NCBI RefSeq assembly: GCF_026410195.1
Contig: NZ_JAPMLM010000055.1
Coordinates: 124,001-188,000, forward strand
DNA length: 64,000 nt
Reading direction: 5' to 3'
From: Xanthomarina sp. F2636L
GTDB taxonomy: Bacteria > Bacteroidota > Bacteroidia > Flavobacteriales > Flavobacteriaceae
Below are positions 8,294 through 17,848 of the stretch, in pieces; position 1 is the stretch's first letter, and each line of letters starts with the position of its first letter. Position numbers and translations under genes: made by a program. Below the pieces are notes generated by a model, which saw only the letters and a program-made list of their open reading frames with translations, ran no database searches and was not told the origin of the DNA.

Positions 8294-10327
8294 ATGCAAA
8301 CAGAAACAATCTTATATATCATATTATCTGGATTTATAGCGCTATTTGTAGCGCTTTTTCAGTATAAATATATGGTGAAACAAAAGTCTAGAAGACAATT
8401 AGTTTTAACTGTTTTAAGATTTGTTACTGTTTTTTCTTTACTACTATTGTTAATCAATCCTAAATTTGAAAATACGAGTGTGTATTTAGAAAAACCAAAT
8501 TTGGTTGTTGCTGTAGATAATTCCAATTCTATTACTTATTTAAAACAAGATGCTCATGCCTTGTCAATGCTAGAGAGTATTGTCTCTAATGCTGAAATTA
8601 ACAAGAAATTTCATGTGCAAACTTATACGTTTGGAGATCAAGTTAAGCTATCAGATTCGATTGGTTTTAATGAACAACAAACCAATTTGGATAGGTTGTT
8701 TCATGAATTTAATCAAATATATAAGCAAAGTGTTTCTCCAACGATACTTATAAGTGATGGGAACCAAACTATTGGTAGTGATTATGTGTTTACAGCTGCC
8801 AAATATAAGCAACCAGTTTATTCTGTTATTTTAGGAGATTCAATAGTTTATTCAGATTTAAAAATTCAGCAATTAAATATTAACAAGTACGCTTATTTAA
8901 AAAATAAATTCCCAGTTGAAGTTATTTTAGTTTATCATGGTGTAGAACCTGTAAGTTCTTTATTTAAAGTCCAAAGTGGCTCTGCAACTATTTTTTCTAA
9001 AAAAGTAAACTTCACTAAAGACAATAATTCTCAAGTTTTGAATTTCTATCTGCCAGCAAATCAGGTTGGGGTTCATACATACAAAGCCATTTTAGAGCCT
9101 CTTGAAAACGAAAGAAACACGGTTAATAATTATAAGGAATTTGCTGTAGAGGTTATCGATCAAAAAACAAATGTAGCCATTGTTTCAGACATGTTACATC
9201 CAGATTTAGGCGCTTTAAAAAAGAGTATTGAAGCAAACGAACAACGTCAGTCAAAAATTTTAAATCCATACGATTTTTTAACTCAAAAAAATGATTTTCA
9301 GTTAGTTGTGTTGTATCAGCCAAACAATAGCTTCAATCAAGTTTTCGACTATTTAAAAAATACAAACAGCAATTATTTTTTAATTTCTGGAACAAAAACG
9401 AACTGGAGATATTTAAATAATTTAGATTTAAATGTCACACATGAAATTACAAATCAAACCGAAGATTATCAAGCAGTTTTAAATACAGGATTTTCAAATT
9501 TTATTGTAGAGGATTTAGAATTTGAATTATTTCCTCCCTTAAAATCCAATTTTGGTGAGGCAAAATTTAAAACTCCTTTTCAAACTATTTTATATAAAAA
9601 AGTTGGTAATTATGCTACTGAAAGTAGCTTATTGGCTACTTTAGAACACAATGGCAGGAGAGAAGCCATATTGTTTGGTGAAAATATTTGGCAATGGAGA
9701 GCACAAAGTTATTTAAACGATAAGTCCTTCAAAGGTTTTGATAATTTTATAGGGAAGCTTGTTCAATATCTGGCATCAACCGAGAGGAAAACTAGGCTTG
9801 ACTTAGATTATAATTCTTTTTATGAAGGAAATTCAAGTGTAATCTTAAAAGCGCAATTCTTTAATAAAAATTATGAATTCGACTCTAAAGAATCCCTTCT
9901 AATTAAAGTCACCGATAAGATTTCTGAAGAAACAAAAAGCTTCCCATTAATTCTAAAAAACAATTATTATCAAGTAGATTTAAGCAATTTGCCAGCTTCA
10001 GAATACAATTTTACGGTAAGTGCAACTAATGAAAAAATCTATAAGTCTGGAAGTTTTAAAATTTTAGAATATCATATTGAACAGCAGTTCTTAAACGCAA
10101 ATCTTAATAAACTGCAACAAATAGCTGAAACTAGCAATGGAAATAGCTATTTTGCTACAAATAGTAATGATTTGATAAACGATATTTTGAAGGATGAAAG
10201 ATACAAACCTATTCAAAAGAGCCATAAAAATGTTGTACCTTTGATCGACTGGAAATATCTTCTAGTTTTAATTGTCTTTTGCTTATCTGCAGAATGGTTT
10301 ATTAGAAAATATAACGGATTAATTTAA
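8294..10327 (+). CDS. VWA-like membrane-anchored protein of unknown function
   Basis: A 677-residue protein with two N-terminal membrane helices (about residues 4-25 and 36-56), a large presumably periplasmic part, and one C-terminal helix (about 650-667). After the second helix, VVAVDNSNS is a DxSxS motif, the metal-ion-dependent adhesion site of von Willebrand A domains. Other signature elements (ILISDGNQT) follow near residue 155. The remainder resembles the beta-sandwich-rich VWA/BatA-like proteins of Bacteroidota. Partner and role are unknown. It sits between fabG and a prohibitin-like gene. Confidence 0.7.
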   Translation: MQTETILYIILSGFIALFVALFQYKYMVKQKSRRQLVLTVLRFVTVFSLLLLLINPKFENTSVYLEKPNLVVAVDNSNSITYLKQDAHALSMLESIVSNAEINKKFHVQTYTFGDQVKLSDSIGFNEQQTNLDRLFHEFNQIYKQSVSPTILISDGNQTIGSDYVFTAAKYKQPVYSVILGDSIVYSDLKIQQLNINKYAYLKNKFPVEVILVYHGVEPVSSLFKVQSGSATIFSKKVNFTKDNNSQVLNFYLPANQVGVHTYKAILEPLENERNTVNNYKEFAVEVIDQKTNVAIVSDMLHPDLGALKKSIEANEQRQSKILNPYDFLTQKNDFQLVVLYQPNNSFNQVFDYLKNTNSNYFLISGTKTNWRYLNNLDLNVTHEITNQTEDYQAVLNTGFSNFIVEDLEFELFPPLKSNFGEAKFKTPFQTILYKKVGNYATESSLLATLEHNGRREAILFGENIWQWRAQSYLNDKSFKGFDNFIGKLVQYLASTERKTRLDLDYNSFYEGNSSVILKAQFFNKNYEFDSKESLLIKVTDKISEETKSFPLILKNNYYQVDLSNLPASEYNFTVSATNEKIYKSGSFKILEYHIEQQFLNANLNKLQQIAETSNGNSYFATNSNDLINDILKDERYKPIQKSHKNVVPLIDWKYLLVLIVFCLSAEWFIRKYNGLI

Positions 10328-10337
10328 AAAAAAATAC

Positions 10338-11153
10338 ATGGAAAAATTACCAAAAATTGCTTTACCAACTATTATTATTGCTATAGTAATCTTAGTTTTA
10401 ATTGCTAAATCAGCTGTAACCATTGATTCTGGTGAAGCTGGTGTTTTATATAGAACTTTTGATGATGGAGTTGTAACAGATGAACCACCTTTAGGGGAAG
10501 GGTTTCATATTGTAGCACCTTGGAATAAGGTGTTTGTTTACGAAGTTCGTCAGCAAGAGATTTTAGAAAGAATGAATGTTCTTTCCTCTAATGGTTTAGA
10601 TATTAAATTAGAAGCCTCAATTTGGTTTCAGCCAGATTTCGCTAGCTTAGGAAAATTACACCAAGAGAAAAGTGAAATGTATAAAGAACGTGTTTTATTA
10701 CCTGCCATTCGTTCGGCAGCTAGAAGCGTAGTAGGACGATATACTCCAGAACAATTATATTCTAGTAAGCGTGATGCTATCCAACAAGAAATTTTTGAAG
10801 AAACTAAGAAAATTGTAGAAGATCAGTACATTCAATTAAACGAAGTTTTGGTTAGAGATGTTACTTTACCACCAACAATTAAAGATGCTATCGAGCGTAA
10901 ATTAAAGCAAGAACAAGAATCTTTAGAATACGAATTTAGATTAGTAACAGCAGCAAAAGAAGCCGAAAAACAAATTATTGAAGCTCAAGGAAAGGCAGAT
11001 GCAAATAGAATTTTAAGTGCCTCTTTAACAGACAAAATATTACAGGATAAAGGAATCGAAGCAACCATAAAGTTATCTGAATCACCAAACAGTAAGGTTG
11101 TTATCATTGGTTCAGGAGACTCAGGAATGCCTATTATACTTGGAAACCAATAA
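10338..11153 (+). CDS. Prohibitin-like SPFH/band 7 membrane protein
   Basis: A 271-residue protein with one N-terminal membrane helix (about 7-25), an SPFH/band-7 domain (about 27-200: SGEAGVLYRTFDDG, GEGFHIVAPWNKV) and a helical, charged segment rich in E, K and A (RKLKQEQESLEYEF, AAKEAEKQIIEAQGKADANR) that mediates ring assembly in this family. Prohibitin-like proteins form large oligomers that organise membranes or regulate proteases. No protease gene is adjacent here. The stop is followed by the histidine leader region. Confidence 0.88.
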   Translation: MEKLPKIALPTIIIAIVILVLIAKSAVTIDSGEAGVLYRTFDDGVVTDEPPLGEGFHIVAPWNKVFVYEVRQQEILERMNVLSSNGLDIKLEASIWFQPDFASLGKLHQEKSEMYKERVLLPAIRSAARSVVGRYTPEQLYSSKRDAIQQEIFEETKKIVEDQYIQLNEVLVRDVTLPPTIKDAIERKLKQEQESLEYEFRLVTAAKEAEKQIIEAQGKADANRILSASLTDKILQDKGIEATIKLSESPNSKVVIIGSGDSGMPIILGNQ

Positions 11154-11174
11154 AAAAATATAGTTTATTTAGGA

Positions 11175-11201
11175 ATTGTAAATAATAATTTACAATCTTT
11201 G
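11175..11201 (+). promoter_or_regulatory. Probable his operon promoter with palindrome
   Basis: A perfect inverted repeat with 9-base arms ATTGTAAAT (11175-11183) and ATTTACAAT (11188-11196) overlaps AATCTTTG (11194-11201), one mismatch from the TAnnTTTG -7 consensus. The his leader peptide starts 18 bases after it. The repeat could be an operator or be coincidental in AT-rich DNA. Confidence 0.45.
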
Positions 11202-11219
11202 TACTCACAAAAAAGAAAC

Positions 11220-11276
11220 ATGACTTTTATTCAATCACATCATCATCATTTTCATTCTGGCACTCAGGCGAGCTGA
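11220..11276 (+). CDS. his operon leader peptide
   Basis: An 18-codon frame, MTFIQSHHHHFHSGTQAS, with five His codons out of six consecutive positions (codons 7-10 and 12). It ends at TGA, 30 bases before a strong terminator and 143 bases before hisG. This is the classical arrangement of a histidine attenuator: stalling on His codons when charged tRNA-His is scarce should prevent the terminator from forming. The peptide's sequence and position are seen directly; the regulatory mechanism is inferred by analogy with enterobacterial his leaders. Confidence 0.9.
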   Translation: MTFIQSHHHHFHSGTQAS

Positions 11277-11306
11277 AAATGTATTGAATAAAACCAAGAT
11301 ATTTAA

Positions 11307-11338
11307 AAACCCGTTTGAGTAAATCAAACGGGTTTTTT
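11307..11338 (+). terminator. his operon attenuator (transcription terminator)
   Basis: Twelve-base perfect arms AAACCCGTTTGA (11307-11318) and TCAAACGGGTTT (11324-11335) with a 5-base loop; the T-run 11333-11338 overlaps the stem base. It lies between the His-rich leader peptide and hisG. Confidence 0.9.
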
Positions 11339-11414
11339 ATTCCTGAATAACAGGAATCTTCTTCCAAAAAGATTTACTCAAACACAAATTAAAAGCTTCC
11401 CACTTTCTTGGGAA
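11339..11414 (+). promoter_or_regulatory. Structured his 5' leader downstream of the attenuator
   Basis: Three further complementarities precede hisG. (1) ATTCCTG 11339-11345 pairs with CAGGAAT 11351-11357. (2) GATTTACTCAAAC 11371-11383 is a perfect 13-base complement of 11313-11325 inside the terminator. (3) TTCCCA 11397-11402 pairs with TGGGAA 11409-11414, just 5 bases before the hisG ATG. Because (2) is made after the terminator it cannot decide termination, but it could change leader folding or translation in read-through transcripts. Confidence 0.5.
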
Positions 11415-11419
11415 ATATT

Positions 11420-12277
11420 ATGAGTAAATTAAAAATTGCCGTTCAAAAGTCGGGTCGTCTACACGACGATTCCATGAAGATTCTTAAAGATGTAGGTGTT
11501 TCTATAGATAATGGAAGAGACCAACTAAAAGCATCAGCTAAAAATTTCCCTTTGGAAGTATTTTATTTGCGAAATGGAGATATTCCACAATACCTTAGAG
11601 ATGGTGTAGTTGATGCAGCCATAATTGGAGAAAACATTTTAATAGAAAAAGGGATTGATATCCCAATTGTTGAAAAATTAGGCTTCTCAAGCTGTAAAGT
11701 GTCACTTGCAGTTCCAAAAGCTATAAAATTTAAATCTATTCAGGATTTACAAGGCAAGCGGATTGCCACTTCATATCCAAACACAGTCAATCAGTTTTTA
11801 TCGAAAAATAATATTGAAGCCCAACTTCATATTATTAATGGTTCAGTTGAGATTGCGCCAAACATCGGACTTGCAGATGCCATTGTTGATATTGTTTCAA
11901 GTGGAAGTACTTTGTTTAAAAACAATTTAAAGGAAGTAGAAGTGTTGTTGCAATCGGAAGCAGTTTTGGCTGTATCTCCCCTAATATCAACTAAAAATGA
12001 GATTATTTTAAATCAATTAAAGTTTCGATTTCAATCTGTTTTAAAAGGAAGACAATCAAAATATGTATTATTAAATGCACCTAATAATAAGATTCAAGAT
12101 ATTCTAAAAATTCTTCCTGGAATGAAAAGCCCAACTATTTTACCATTAGCGGAAGAAGGTTGGAGCTCTTTACATTCAGTAATTAATAAAAATGATTTTT
12201 GGGAAATTATCGATGAATTAAAAGCCAAAGGAGCTCAAGGTATTTTAGTTTGTCCAATAGAAAATATGGTATTATAA
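11420..12277 (+). CDS. hisG: ATP phosphoribosyltransferase HisG (long form)
   Basis: First step of histidine synthesis, joining ATP and PRPP; the feedback-regulated enzyme. I chose the ATG at 11420 (MSKLKIAVQKSGRLHDDSM) over a TTG 12 bases upstream, giving 285 residues, the length of the self-sufficient long form with a C-terminal regulatory domain; no hisZ is needed or present. The PRPP loop region is around IVDIVSSGSTL (about residues 155-165). The stop TAA shares its last A with the hisD ATG, so the genes are coupled. Confidence 0.95.
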   Translation: MSKLKIAVQKSGRLHDDSMKILKDVGVSIDNGRDQLKASAKNFPLEVFYLRNGDIPQYLRDGVVDAAIIGENILIEKGIDIPIVEKLGFSSCKVSLAVPKAIKFKSIQDLQGKRIATSYPNTVNQFLSKNNIEAQLHIINGSVEIAPNIGLADAIVDIVSSGSTLFKNNLKEVEVLLQSEAVLAVSPLISTKNEIILNQLKFRFQSVLKGRQSKYVLLNAPNNKIQDILKILPGMKSPTILPLAEEGWSSLHSVINKNDFWEIIDELKAKGAQGILVCPIENMVL

Positions 12278-13557
12278 TGAAAACGATAATAAACCCAAAT
12301 AGAGAAGCTTGGTCTGCTATTTTGCAGAGACCTACACAAAAAATTGAAAACTTAGAAGATACTGTTAATCATATTTTTAATGATGTAAAAAGAAATGGAA
12401 ATAATGCTATTTCAAAATATACAGAACTTTTTGATGGTATAGTTTTAAAATCAAATATGGTTGCTAAAGTAGACATTGAAAAAGCATCAAATCAAATTTC
12501 AAACGAATTAAAAAATGCCATAAAATTGGCAAAAAAAAATATTGAAAAGTTTCATAAAGCTCAGAAAACAAATAAAGTTCAAGTAGAGACTATGACTGGT
12601 GTTAGTTGTTGGCAAGAAAAAAGACCTATTGAAAAAATTGGACTATATATTCCTGGAGGTACCGCTCCTTTGTTTTCAACGGTTTTAATGTTGGCTATTC
12701 CTGCCCAAATTGCAGGTTGTAAAGAAATTGTGTTGTGCTCACCTCCAAACAAACAAGGGAAAATTGCAAATGAAATTTTATACGCAGCACAACTTTGTGG
12801 CGTTACTAAAATTTTTATGGTAGGAGGAATTCAAGCCATTGCGGGCTTGACTTTTGGTACAGAGTCTATGCCTCAAGTGTATAAAATATTTGGTCCAGGA
12901 AATCAATTCGTTACGGTTGCCAAACAGTTGGCAACAAAATTTGGTGTTGCTATTGATATGCCTGCTGGACCTAGTGAATTGTTAGTGGTAGCTGATGATA
13001 GTGCAAATGCAGCTTATGTTGCTTCCGATTTATTAAGTCAGGCAGAACACGGAACAGATAGTCAAGTTGTTTTGGTTTCAACTTCAAAATATCTTATTAA
13101 AGACGTTCAAAACGAAATCTTGAAACAATTAAAAGGTTTGCCAAGAAAGGATATGGTAGAAAAAGCATTATCCAATTCAAAATTTATTTATTTAGAGAAT
13201 GATAAAGATGCCATGGATTTAATTAATGAATACGCTCCAGAACATTTTATAATTTGTAGTAAAAATCAAGAATTTTTCATCAACAATGTGATGAATGCAG
13301 GATCAGTTTTTATTGGAAATTATACACCTGAAAGTGCTGGAGATTATGCGTCTGGCACTAACCATACCTTGCCAACAAATGGTTTTAGCAAATCTTATTC
13401 TGGGGTGAATTTAGATAGTTTTACTAAGAGTATCACCTTTCAAAACATCTCAAAAGAAGGTTTGAAAAATATAGGTAATGCAATTGAATTAATGGCAGAA
13501 GCTGAAGGTTTACAAGCACATAAAAACGCAGTAACTATTAGATTAAAAGACATTTAA
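12277..13557 (+). CDS. hisD: Histidinol dehydrogenase
   Basis: Last two steps of histidine synthesis: zinc- and NAD-dependent oxidation of histidinol to histidine. The start ATG at 12277 overlaps the hisG stop by one base, giving 426 residues, normal for the family. Visible signatures are IPGGTAPLFST, KIFGPGNQFVT, PAGPSELLVVAD, the zinc-site segment SQAEHGTDSQ, the catalytic NEYAPEHFII (Glu-His pair) and ESAGDYASGTNHTLPT. hisC starts 2 bases after the stop. Confidence 0.96.
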   Translation: MKTIINPNREAWSAILQRPTQKIENLEDTVNHIFNDVKRNGNNAISKYTELFDGIVLKSNMVAKVDIEKASNQISNELKNAIKLAKKNIEKFHKAQKTNKVQVETMTGVSCWQEKRPIEKIGLYIPGGTAPLFSTVLMLAIPAQIAGCKEIVLCSPPNKQGKIANEILYAAQLCGVTKIFMVGGIQAIAGLTFGTESMPQVYKIFGPGNQFVTVAKQLATKFGVAIDMPAGPSELLVVADDSANAAYVASDLLSQAEHGTDSQVVLVSTSKYLIKDVQNEILKQLKGLPRKDMVEKALSNSKFIYLENDKDAMDLINEYAPEHFIICSKNQEFFINNVMNAGSVFIGNYTPESAGDYASGTNHTLPTNGFSKSYSGVNLDSFTKSITFQNISKEGLKNIGNAIELMAEAEGLQAHKNAVTIRLKDI

Positions 13558-13559
13558 AC

Positions 13560-14588
13560 ATGAAAATTTTAGACTTAGTTAGAGATAACGTAAAGACTTT
13601 AAAGCCATATTCTTCTGCAAGAGACGAATACCAGGACTTTGTAAACGATATGGTTTTTTTAGATGCCAACGAAAATCCATTTGATAATGGTGTAAATCGG
13701 TATCCAGATCCGCAACAAACTCTTGTGAAATTAGAACTCTCTAAAATTAAAAACATTGCAACAAATAATATCCTTTTAGGAAATGGTAGCGACGAAGTTC
13801 TAGATTTAATTATTCGAGCTTTTTGTGAACCAAAGACAGATAAAGTTATTTGCTTGCCACCAACTTATGGGATGTATCAGGTGTTAGCTAATATCAATGC
13901 TGTTGAAGTAGTGGAAGTGCCATTAACAAATACTTTTCAACCACACTTAGATTTAATTTTAAAAGTGTCTAATGCTAAAATCTTGTTTCTTTGTTCACCA
14001 AATAACCCAACAGGAAATAGTTTTAATAAATCTACAATTGATGAACTGCTTAAGAAATTTAAAGGAATCGTCGTTCTCGATGAAGCTTATGTAGATTTTT
14101 CAAAGCAAGAAAGTTGGCTAAATAGATTGGAAGAATTTCCTAATTTAATAATCACACAAACCTTTTCTAAAGCCTATGGTTTGGCAGGAATTAGATTAGG
14201 TGTTTGCTATGCTTCAACCGAAATAATAGCTGTTTTGAATAAAATAAAACCACCTTATAATATCAATAGTTTAAGTCAAGATTTAGCATTAGAGAGATTG
14301 AAAAATAATGATGAAGTTATGTCTGAAATAAATTTAATAAGATTAGAAAGAGACCAATTAATATCACAATTGAGCTCTGTGGAATATATTTCTAAAATCT
14401 ACCCTACAGATGCCAATTTTTTACTTATTAAAGTAGATAATGCTAATTTAAGGTATAAGCAATTAACAGAAAAAGGAATTGTTATCCGCAATAGAACCAC
14501 TCAATTTGGTTGTGAAAATTGTTTACGTTTAACAGTTGGTACACCATTAGAAAATCAAAAATTAATAAACACATTAAACGCTATATAA
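13560..14588 (+). CDS. hisC: Histidinol-phosphate aminotransferase
   Basis: PLP-dependent conversion of imidazole acetol phosphate to histidinol phosphate. The 342-residue class I/II aminotransferase fold shows [10 protein letters not shown] (phosphate grip), [18 protein letters not shown] and the PLP-binding Lys204 in [14 protein letters not shown]. Length is slightly short but within the family range. It follows hisD by 2 bases and its stop TAA overlaps the hisB ATG by one base. Confidence 0.95.
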   Translation: MKILDLVRDNVKTLKPYSSARDEYQDFVNDMVFLDANENPFDNGVNRYPDPQQTLVKLELSKIKNIATNNILLGNGSDEVLDLIIRAFCEPKTDKVICLPPTYGMYQVLANINAVEVVEVPLTNTFQPHLDLILKVSNAKILFLCSPNNPTGNSFNKSTIDELLKKFKGIVVLDEAYVDFSKQESWLNRLEEFPNLIITQTFSKAYGLAGIRLGVCYASTEIIAVLNKIKPPYNINSLSQDLALERLKNNDEVMSEINLIRLERDQLISQLSSVEYISKIYPTDANFLLIKVDNANLRYKQLTEKGIVIRNRTTQFGCENCLRLTVGTPLENQKLINTLNAI

Positions 14589-15721
14589 TGAAAAAAGTCC
14601 TTTTTATAGATAGAGATGGAACCATCATAAAAGAAACTTCAGATGAACAAATAGATTCTTTTGAGAAACTAGATTTTTATCCAAATGTATTTCAATATTT
14701 AAGTAAAATTACTAAGGAATTAGATTTTGAAATTGTCATGATCACCAATCAAGATGGTCTTGGAACCAAAGCGTTTCCTGAAGATACTTTTTGGCCTATC
14801 CATAATTTTATCCTCAAAACGTTTCAAGCGGAAGGGATTCAATTTAAAGAGCAATTCATAGATAGAACTTTTGCAAAAGATAATGCACCAACTAGAAAGC
14901 CAAATACGGGTTTATTAACGCAATACTTTTCAAAGGCATATAATTTAGAAGATTCATACGTTATTGGAGATCGTCTAACAGATATGGAATTAGCCAAAAA
15001 CTTAGGTTCTAAAGGTGTTTTTATTAATGATAATACAAACCTTGGAACAAATGAAATTACAGTAAAACGAGAAGAATTAGATGAGTATATAGCTTTAGAA
15101 ACTAATAGTTGGGAGCAAATTTACACCTTCTTAAAAATGAAAGAGAGAACTAGTGTTATTGAAAGAAACACCAATGAAACTAAAATTAAAATTGGTTTAA
15201 ATTTAGATGGAACAGGTAAAAGTAGTATTGATACTGGAATTGCTTTTTTCGACCATATGTTGGATCAAATTGCACGTCATGGACAATTGGATTTGAATGT
15301 TAAAGTACATGGCGATTTAGAAGTGGATGAACACCACACCATTGAAGATACAGCTATTGCTTTAGGTGACCTTTTTGCGACAACTTTGGGCAACAAATTA
15401 GGCATTGAACGTTATGGATTTTGTTTACCAATGGACGATTGTTTAGCACAAGTAGCCATAGATTTTGGTGGGAGAAACTGGTTGGTTTGGGATGCAGAGT
15501 TTAAACGTGAAATGATTGGTAGGATGCCAACAGAAATGTTTATGCACTTCTTTAAGTCCTTTACAGACGGCGCCAAATGTAACCTGAACATTAAAGCAGA
15601 AGGTACAAATGAGCATCACAAGATTGAGGCTATTTTTAAAGCTTTTGCTAAAGCCATTAAAATGGCCGTAAAACAAGATGTAGATAAAATGGTGTTGCCT
15701 TCAACAAAAGGTCTTTTATGA
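14588..15721 (+). CDS. hisB: Bifunctional histidinol-phosphatase / imidazoleglycerol-phosphate dehydratase
   Basis: 377 residues from ATG 14588, which overlaps the hisC stop. Residues 1 to about 165 are a HAD phosphatase (FIDRDGT with the Asp nucleophile near residue 9; [13 protein letters not shown]). Residues about 185-377 are the manganese-dependent dehydratase with its two metal-binding repeats [13 protein letters not shown] and [14 protein letters not shown], plus a third, [13 protein letters not shown]. The fused form is the arrangement of enterobacteria and many Bacteroidota. A 55-base spacer with a dispersed repeat separates it from hisH. Confidence 0.96.
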   Translation: MKKVLFIDRDGTIIKETSDEQIDSFEKLDFYPNVFQYLSKITKELDFEIVMITNQDGLGTKAFPEDTFWPIHNFILKTFQAEGIQFKEQFIDRTFAKDNAPTRKPNTGLLTQYFSKAYNLEDSYVIGDRLTDMELAKNLGSKGVFINDNTNLGTNEITVKREELDEYIALETNSWEQIYTFLKMKERTSVIERNTNETKIKIGLNLDGTGKSSIDTGIAFFDHMLDQIARHGQLDLNVKVHGDLEVDEHHTIEDTAIALGDLFATTLGNKLGIERYGFCLPMDDCLAQVAIDFGGRNWLVWDAEFKREMIGRMPTEMFMHFFKSFTDGAKCNLNIKAEGTNEHHKIEAIFKAFAKAIKMAVKQDVDKMVLPSTKGLL

Positions 15722-15735
15722 AATTGAATAAAATA

Positions 15736-15763
15736 ATGTCACTCTGAGCTTGGCGAAGAGTCT
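15736..15763 (+). repeat. Dispersed intergenic repeat-like element between hisB and hisH
   Basis: The 28-base segment begins GTCACTCTGAGC and ends CGAAGAGTC, with ACTCT/AGAGT as a short inverted pair. I recall closely similar GTCATTCTGAGC...CGAAGAATC segments scattered between genes in many Bacteroidota genomes. Only one copy is in this window, so the family assignment rests on memory. Confidence 0.5.
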
Positions 15764-15776
15764 AAAAAAAAAGAAA

Positions 15777-16358
15777 ATGAAAGTAGTTATTATAGATTAT
15801 GGAGCCGGAAACATTAAAAGTATTCAGTTTGCATTTAAGCGTTTGGGAGTAGATGCTGTACTTTCCAATAAACTAAAAGAGATTATGGGAGCAGATAAAG
15901 TGATATTCCCTGGAGTTGGCGAAGCAAATAGTGCTATGAAAATGCTTGGAGAAAGTGGTTTAGATATTATTATTCCACAACTTACACAACCTGTTTTAGG
16001 AATTTGTTTAGGTATGCAATTACTTTGTAATGATACCGAAGAAGGTAATACAAAAGGTTTGGGAGTCTTTAATGTTTCAGTAAAACGCTTTCCCAATCAA
16101 GTAAAAGTACCCCAAATGGGTTGGAACACAATAAATAATTTAAAATCGGAGCTTTTTCATGGTATTTCTGAAAATGAATATATGTATCTTGTTCATAGTT
16201 ATTATGCCGAAAACTGCAAAGACACCATAGCAACTACTAATTATAGCCAAATCTATTCATCAGCTTTACAAAAAAACAATTTTTATGGAGTTCAATTTCA
16301 TCCAGAAAAGAGTAGTTATACAGGAGAACTATTATTAAAGAATTTTTTAGAATTATAA
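15777..16358 (+). CDS. hisH: Imidazole glycerol phosphate synthase, glutaminase subunit
   Basis: Releases ammonia from glutamine and channels it to HisF. I chose ATG 15777 ([12 protein letters not shown]) rather than a TTG 27 bases upstream, giving 193 residues, standard for HisH. The glutaminase triad is visible as the Cys in GICLGMQLL and the His and Glu in GVQFHPEKS. It is the first gene after the repeat-containing spacer in the operon and is followed by hisA with a 1-base gap. Confidence 0.95.
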   Translation: MKVVIIDYGAGNIKSIQFAFKRLGVDAVLSNKLKEIMGADKVIFPGVGEANSAMKMLGESGLDIIIPQLTQPVLGICLGMQLLCNDTEEGNTKGLGVFNVSVKRFPNQVKVPQMGWNTINNLKSELFHGISENEYMYLVHSYYAENCKDTIATTNYSQIYSSALQKNNFYGVQFHPEKSSYTGELLLKNFLEL

Positions 16359-16359
16359 C

Positions 16360-17091
16360 ATGAGAATTATACCCGCAATTGATATTATAGACGGAAAGTG
16401 CGTTAGGCTAACAAAAGGCGATTACAACACAAAAAAAATATATAACGAAAGTCCATTAGAAGTGGCAAAACAATTTGAAGCAGCAGGAATTGAATATCTA
16501 CACTTAGTAGATTTAGATGGAGCAAAAGCCCAGCAAATTGTCAATTATAGAGTTTTGGAACAAATTGCTTCAAAAACAACACTAAAAATTGATTTTGGAG
16601 GTGGCATAAGAACAAATGAAGATTTACACATAGCTTTTAATTCTGGTGCAAAGCAGATTACTGGTGGAAGTATTGCTGTAAATAATTCAAAACTATTTGA
16701 TGGTTGGCTTGAAAAATATGGAGGTACTAAAATAATTCTTGGAGCAGATTGCAAGGAAGAAAAAATAGTAATTGATGGCTGGCAAGAACATAGTCCTTTA
16801 GAAATAATTCCATTTATAAAAAACTATCAAAAAAAGAGTATTAAATATGTTATTTGTACAGATATTTCAAAAGATGGTATGCTAGAGGGACCATCCATCG
16901 ATTTGTATAAAAAAATAATAAATTCCTGTTCTAACAGCGATGCTCAGTCAATTAACCTGATTGCTTCAGGAGGTGTCTCTTGTTTAGATGATATTAATTT
17001 ACTAGAAGATATTGGTTGTGAAGCAGTAATTATTGGTAAGGCTTTATACGAAGGAAAAATCAGCCTAAAAGACTTAGAAACAAATTTTTAA
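16360..17091 (+). CDS. hisA: ProFAR isomerase HisA
   Basis: Isomerises the ribose of N'-formimino-ProFAR to PRFAR in histidine synthesis. The 243-residue (beta/alpha)8 barrel begins [19 protein letters not shown] with the first catalytic Asp in AIDI. The two phosphate-binding half-barrel signatures are DFGGGIR and IASGGVS, and the second catalytic Asp lies in [10 protein letters not shown]. hisF follows after one base. Confidence 0.95.
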   Translation: MRIIPAIDIIDGKCVRLTKGDYNTKKIYNESPLEVAKQFEAAGIEYLHLVDLDGAKAQQIVNYRVLEQIASKTTLKIDFGGGIRTNEDLHIAFNSGAKQITGGSIAVNNSKLFDGWLEKYGGTKIILGADCKEEKIVIDGWQEHSPLEIIPFIKNYQKKSIKYVICTDISKDGMLEGPSIDLYKKIINSCSNSDAQSINLIASGGVSCLDDINLLEDIGCEAVIIGKALYEGKISLKDLETNF

Positions 17092-17092
17092 T

Positions 17093-17848
17093 ATGCTTGC
17101 AAAAAGAATTATTCCGTGCTTAGATATTAAAAACGGACGTACAGTTAAAGGCGTTAATTTTATCGATTTGAGAGATGCTGGAGACCCTATTGAGCTTGCC
17201 AAGATTTATTCGGAGAATGGTGCAGACGAATTGGTTTTTTTAGATATATCAGCCACTCTTGAAGGTAGGAAAACCATGCTGGATTTAGTGTTAAAGGTTG
17301 CTAAACAAATAAATATTCCTTTTACTGTTGGTGGAGGAATTTCTTCGTTAGAAGATGTAGAAGCTCTTTTAAAATGTGGTGCAGATAAAGTATCTGTAAA
17401 TTCCTCAGCAATTAAACGTCCAGATTTAATTAATGAATTGTCTAAAAAATTCGGGAATCAATGTATTGTAGTTGCTATAGATGCCAAACAAATTCATGGC
17501 CAATGGAAAGTACATCTTGCAGGTGGAACTATTTCAACAGACTTAGATTTATTCGAATGGGCTAAGGAAGTTGAGCAACGTGGCGCTGGAGAAATCCTAT
17601 TTACATCCATGGATCATGATGGAACCAAAAATGGCTTTGCTAATTTGGTTTTAAAAAAACTTTCTGAAGAATTAAATATACCAATTATTGCATCCGGTGG
17701 AGCAGGTAATATACAGCATTTTATAGATACATTTCAACTTGGAAAAGCTGATGGAGCCTTAGCTGCTAGTGTATTTCATTTTGGTGAAATTGAGATTTTA
17801 GATTTGAAAAGAAAATTAAAGAATAATAATATTGAAGTGAGATTATAA
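17093..17848 (+). CDS. hisF: Imidazole glycerol phosphate synthase, cyclase subunit
   Basis: Uses ammonia from HisH to convert PRFAR into imidazole glycerol phosphate and AICAR. The 251-residue barrel starts [19 protein letters not shown] with the catalytic Asp of CLDI. VGGGISS and IASGGAGN are the phosphate-binding loops, and [12 protein letters not shown] holds the second catalytic Asp. It is homologous to the adjacent hisA. The stop TAA shares its last base with the hisIE ATG. Confidence 0.96.
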   Translation: MLAKRIIPCLDIKNGRTVKGVNFIDLRDAGDPIELAKIYSENGADELVFLDISATLEGRKTMLDLVLKVAKQINIPFTVGGGISSLEDVEALLKCGADKVSVNSSAIKRPDLINELSKKFGNQCIVVAIDAKQIHGQWKVHLAGGTISTDLDLFEWAKEVEQRGAGEILFTSMDHDGTKNGFANLVLKKLSEELNIPIIASGGAGNIQHFIDTFQLGKADGALAASVFHFGEIEILDLKRKLKNNNIEVRL

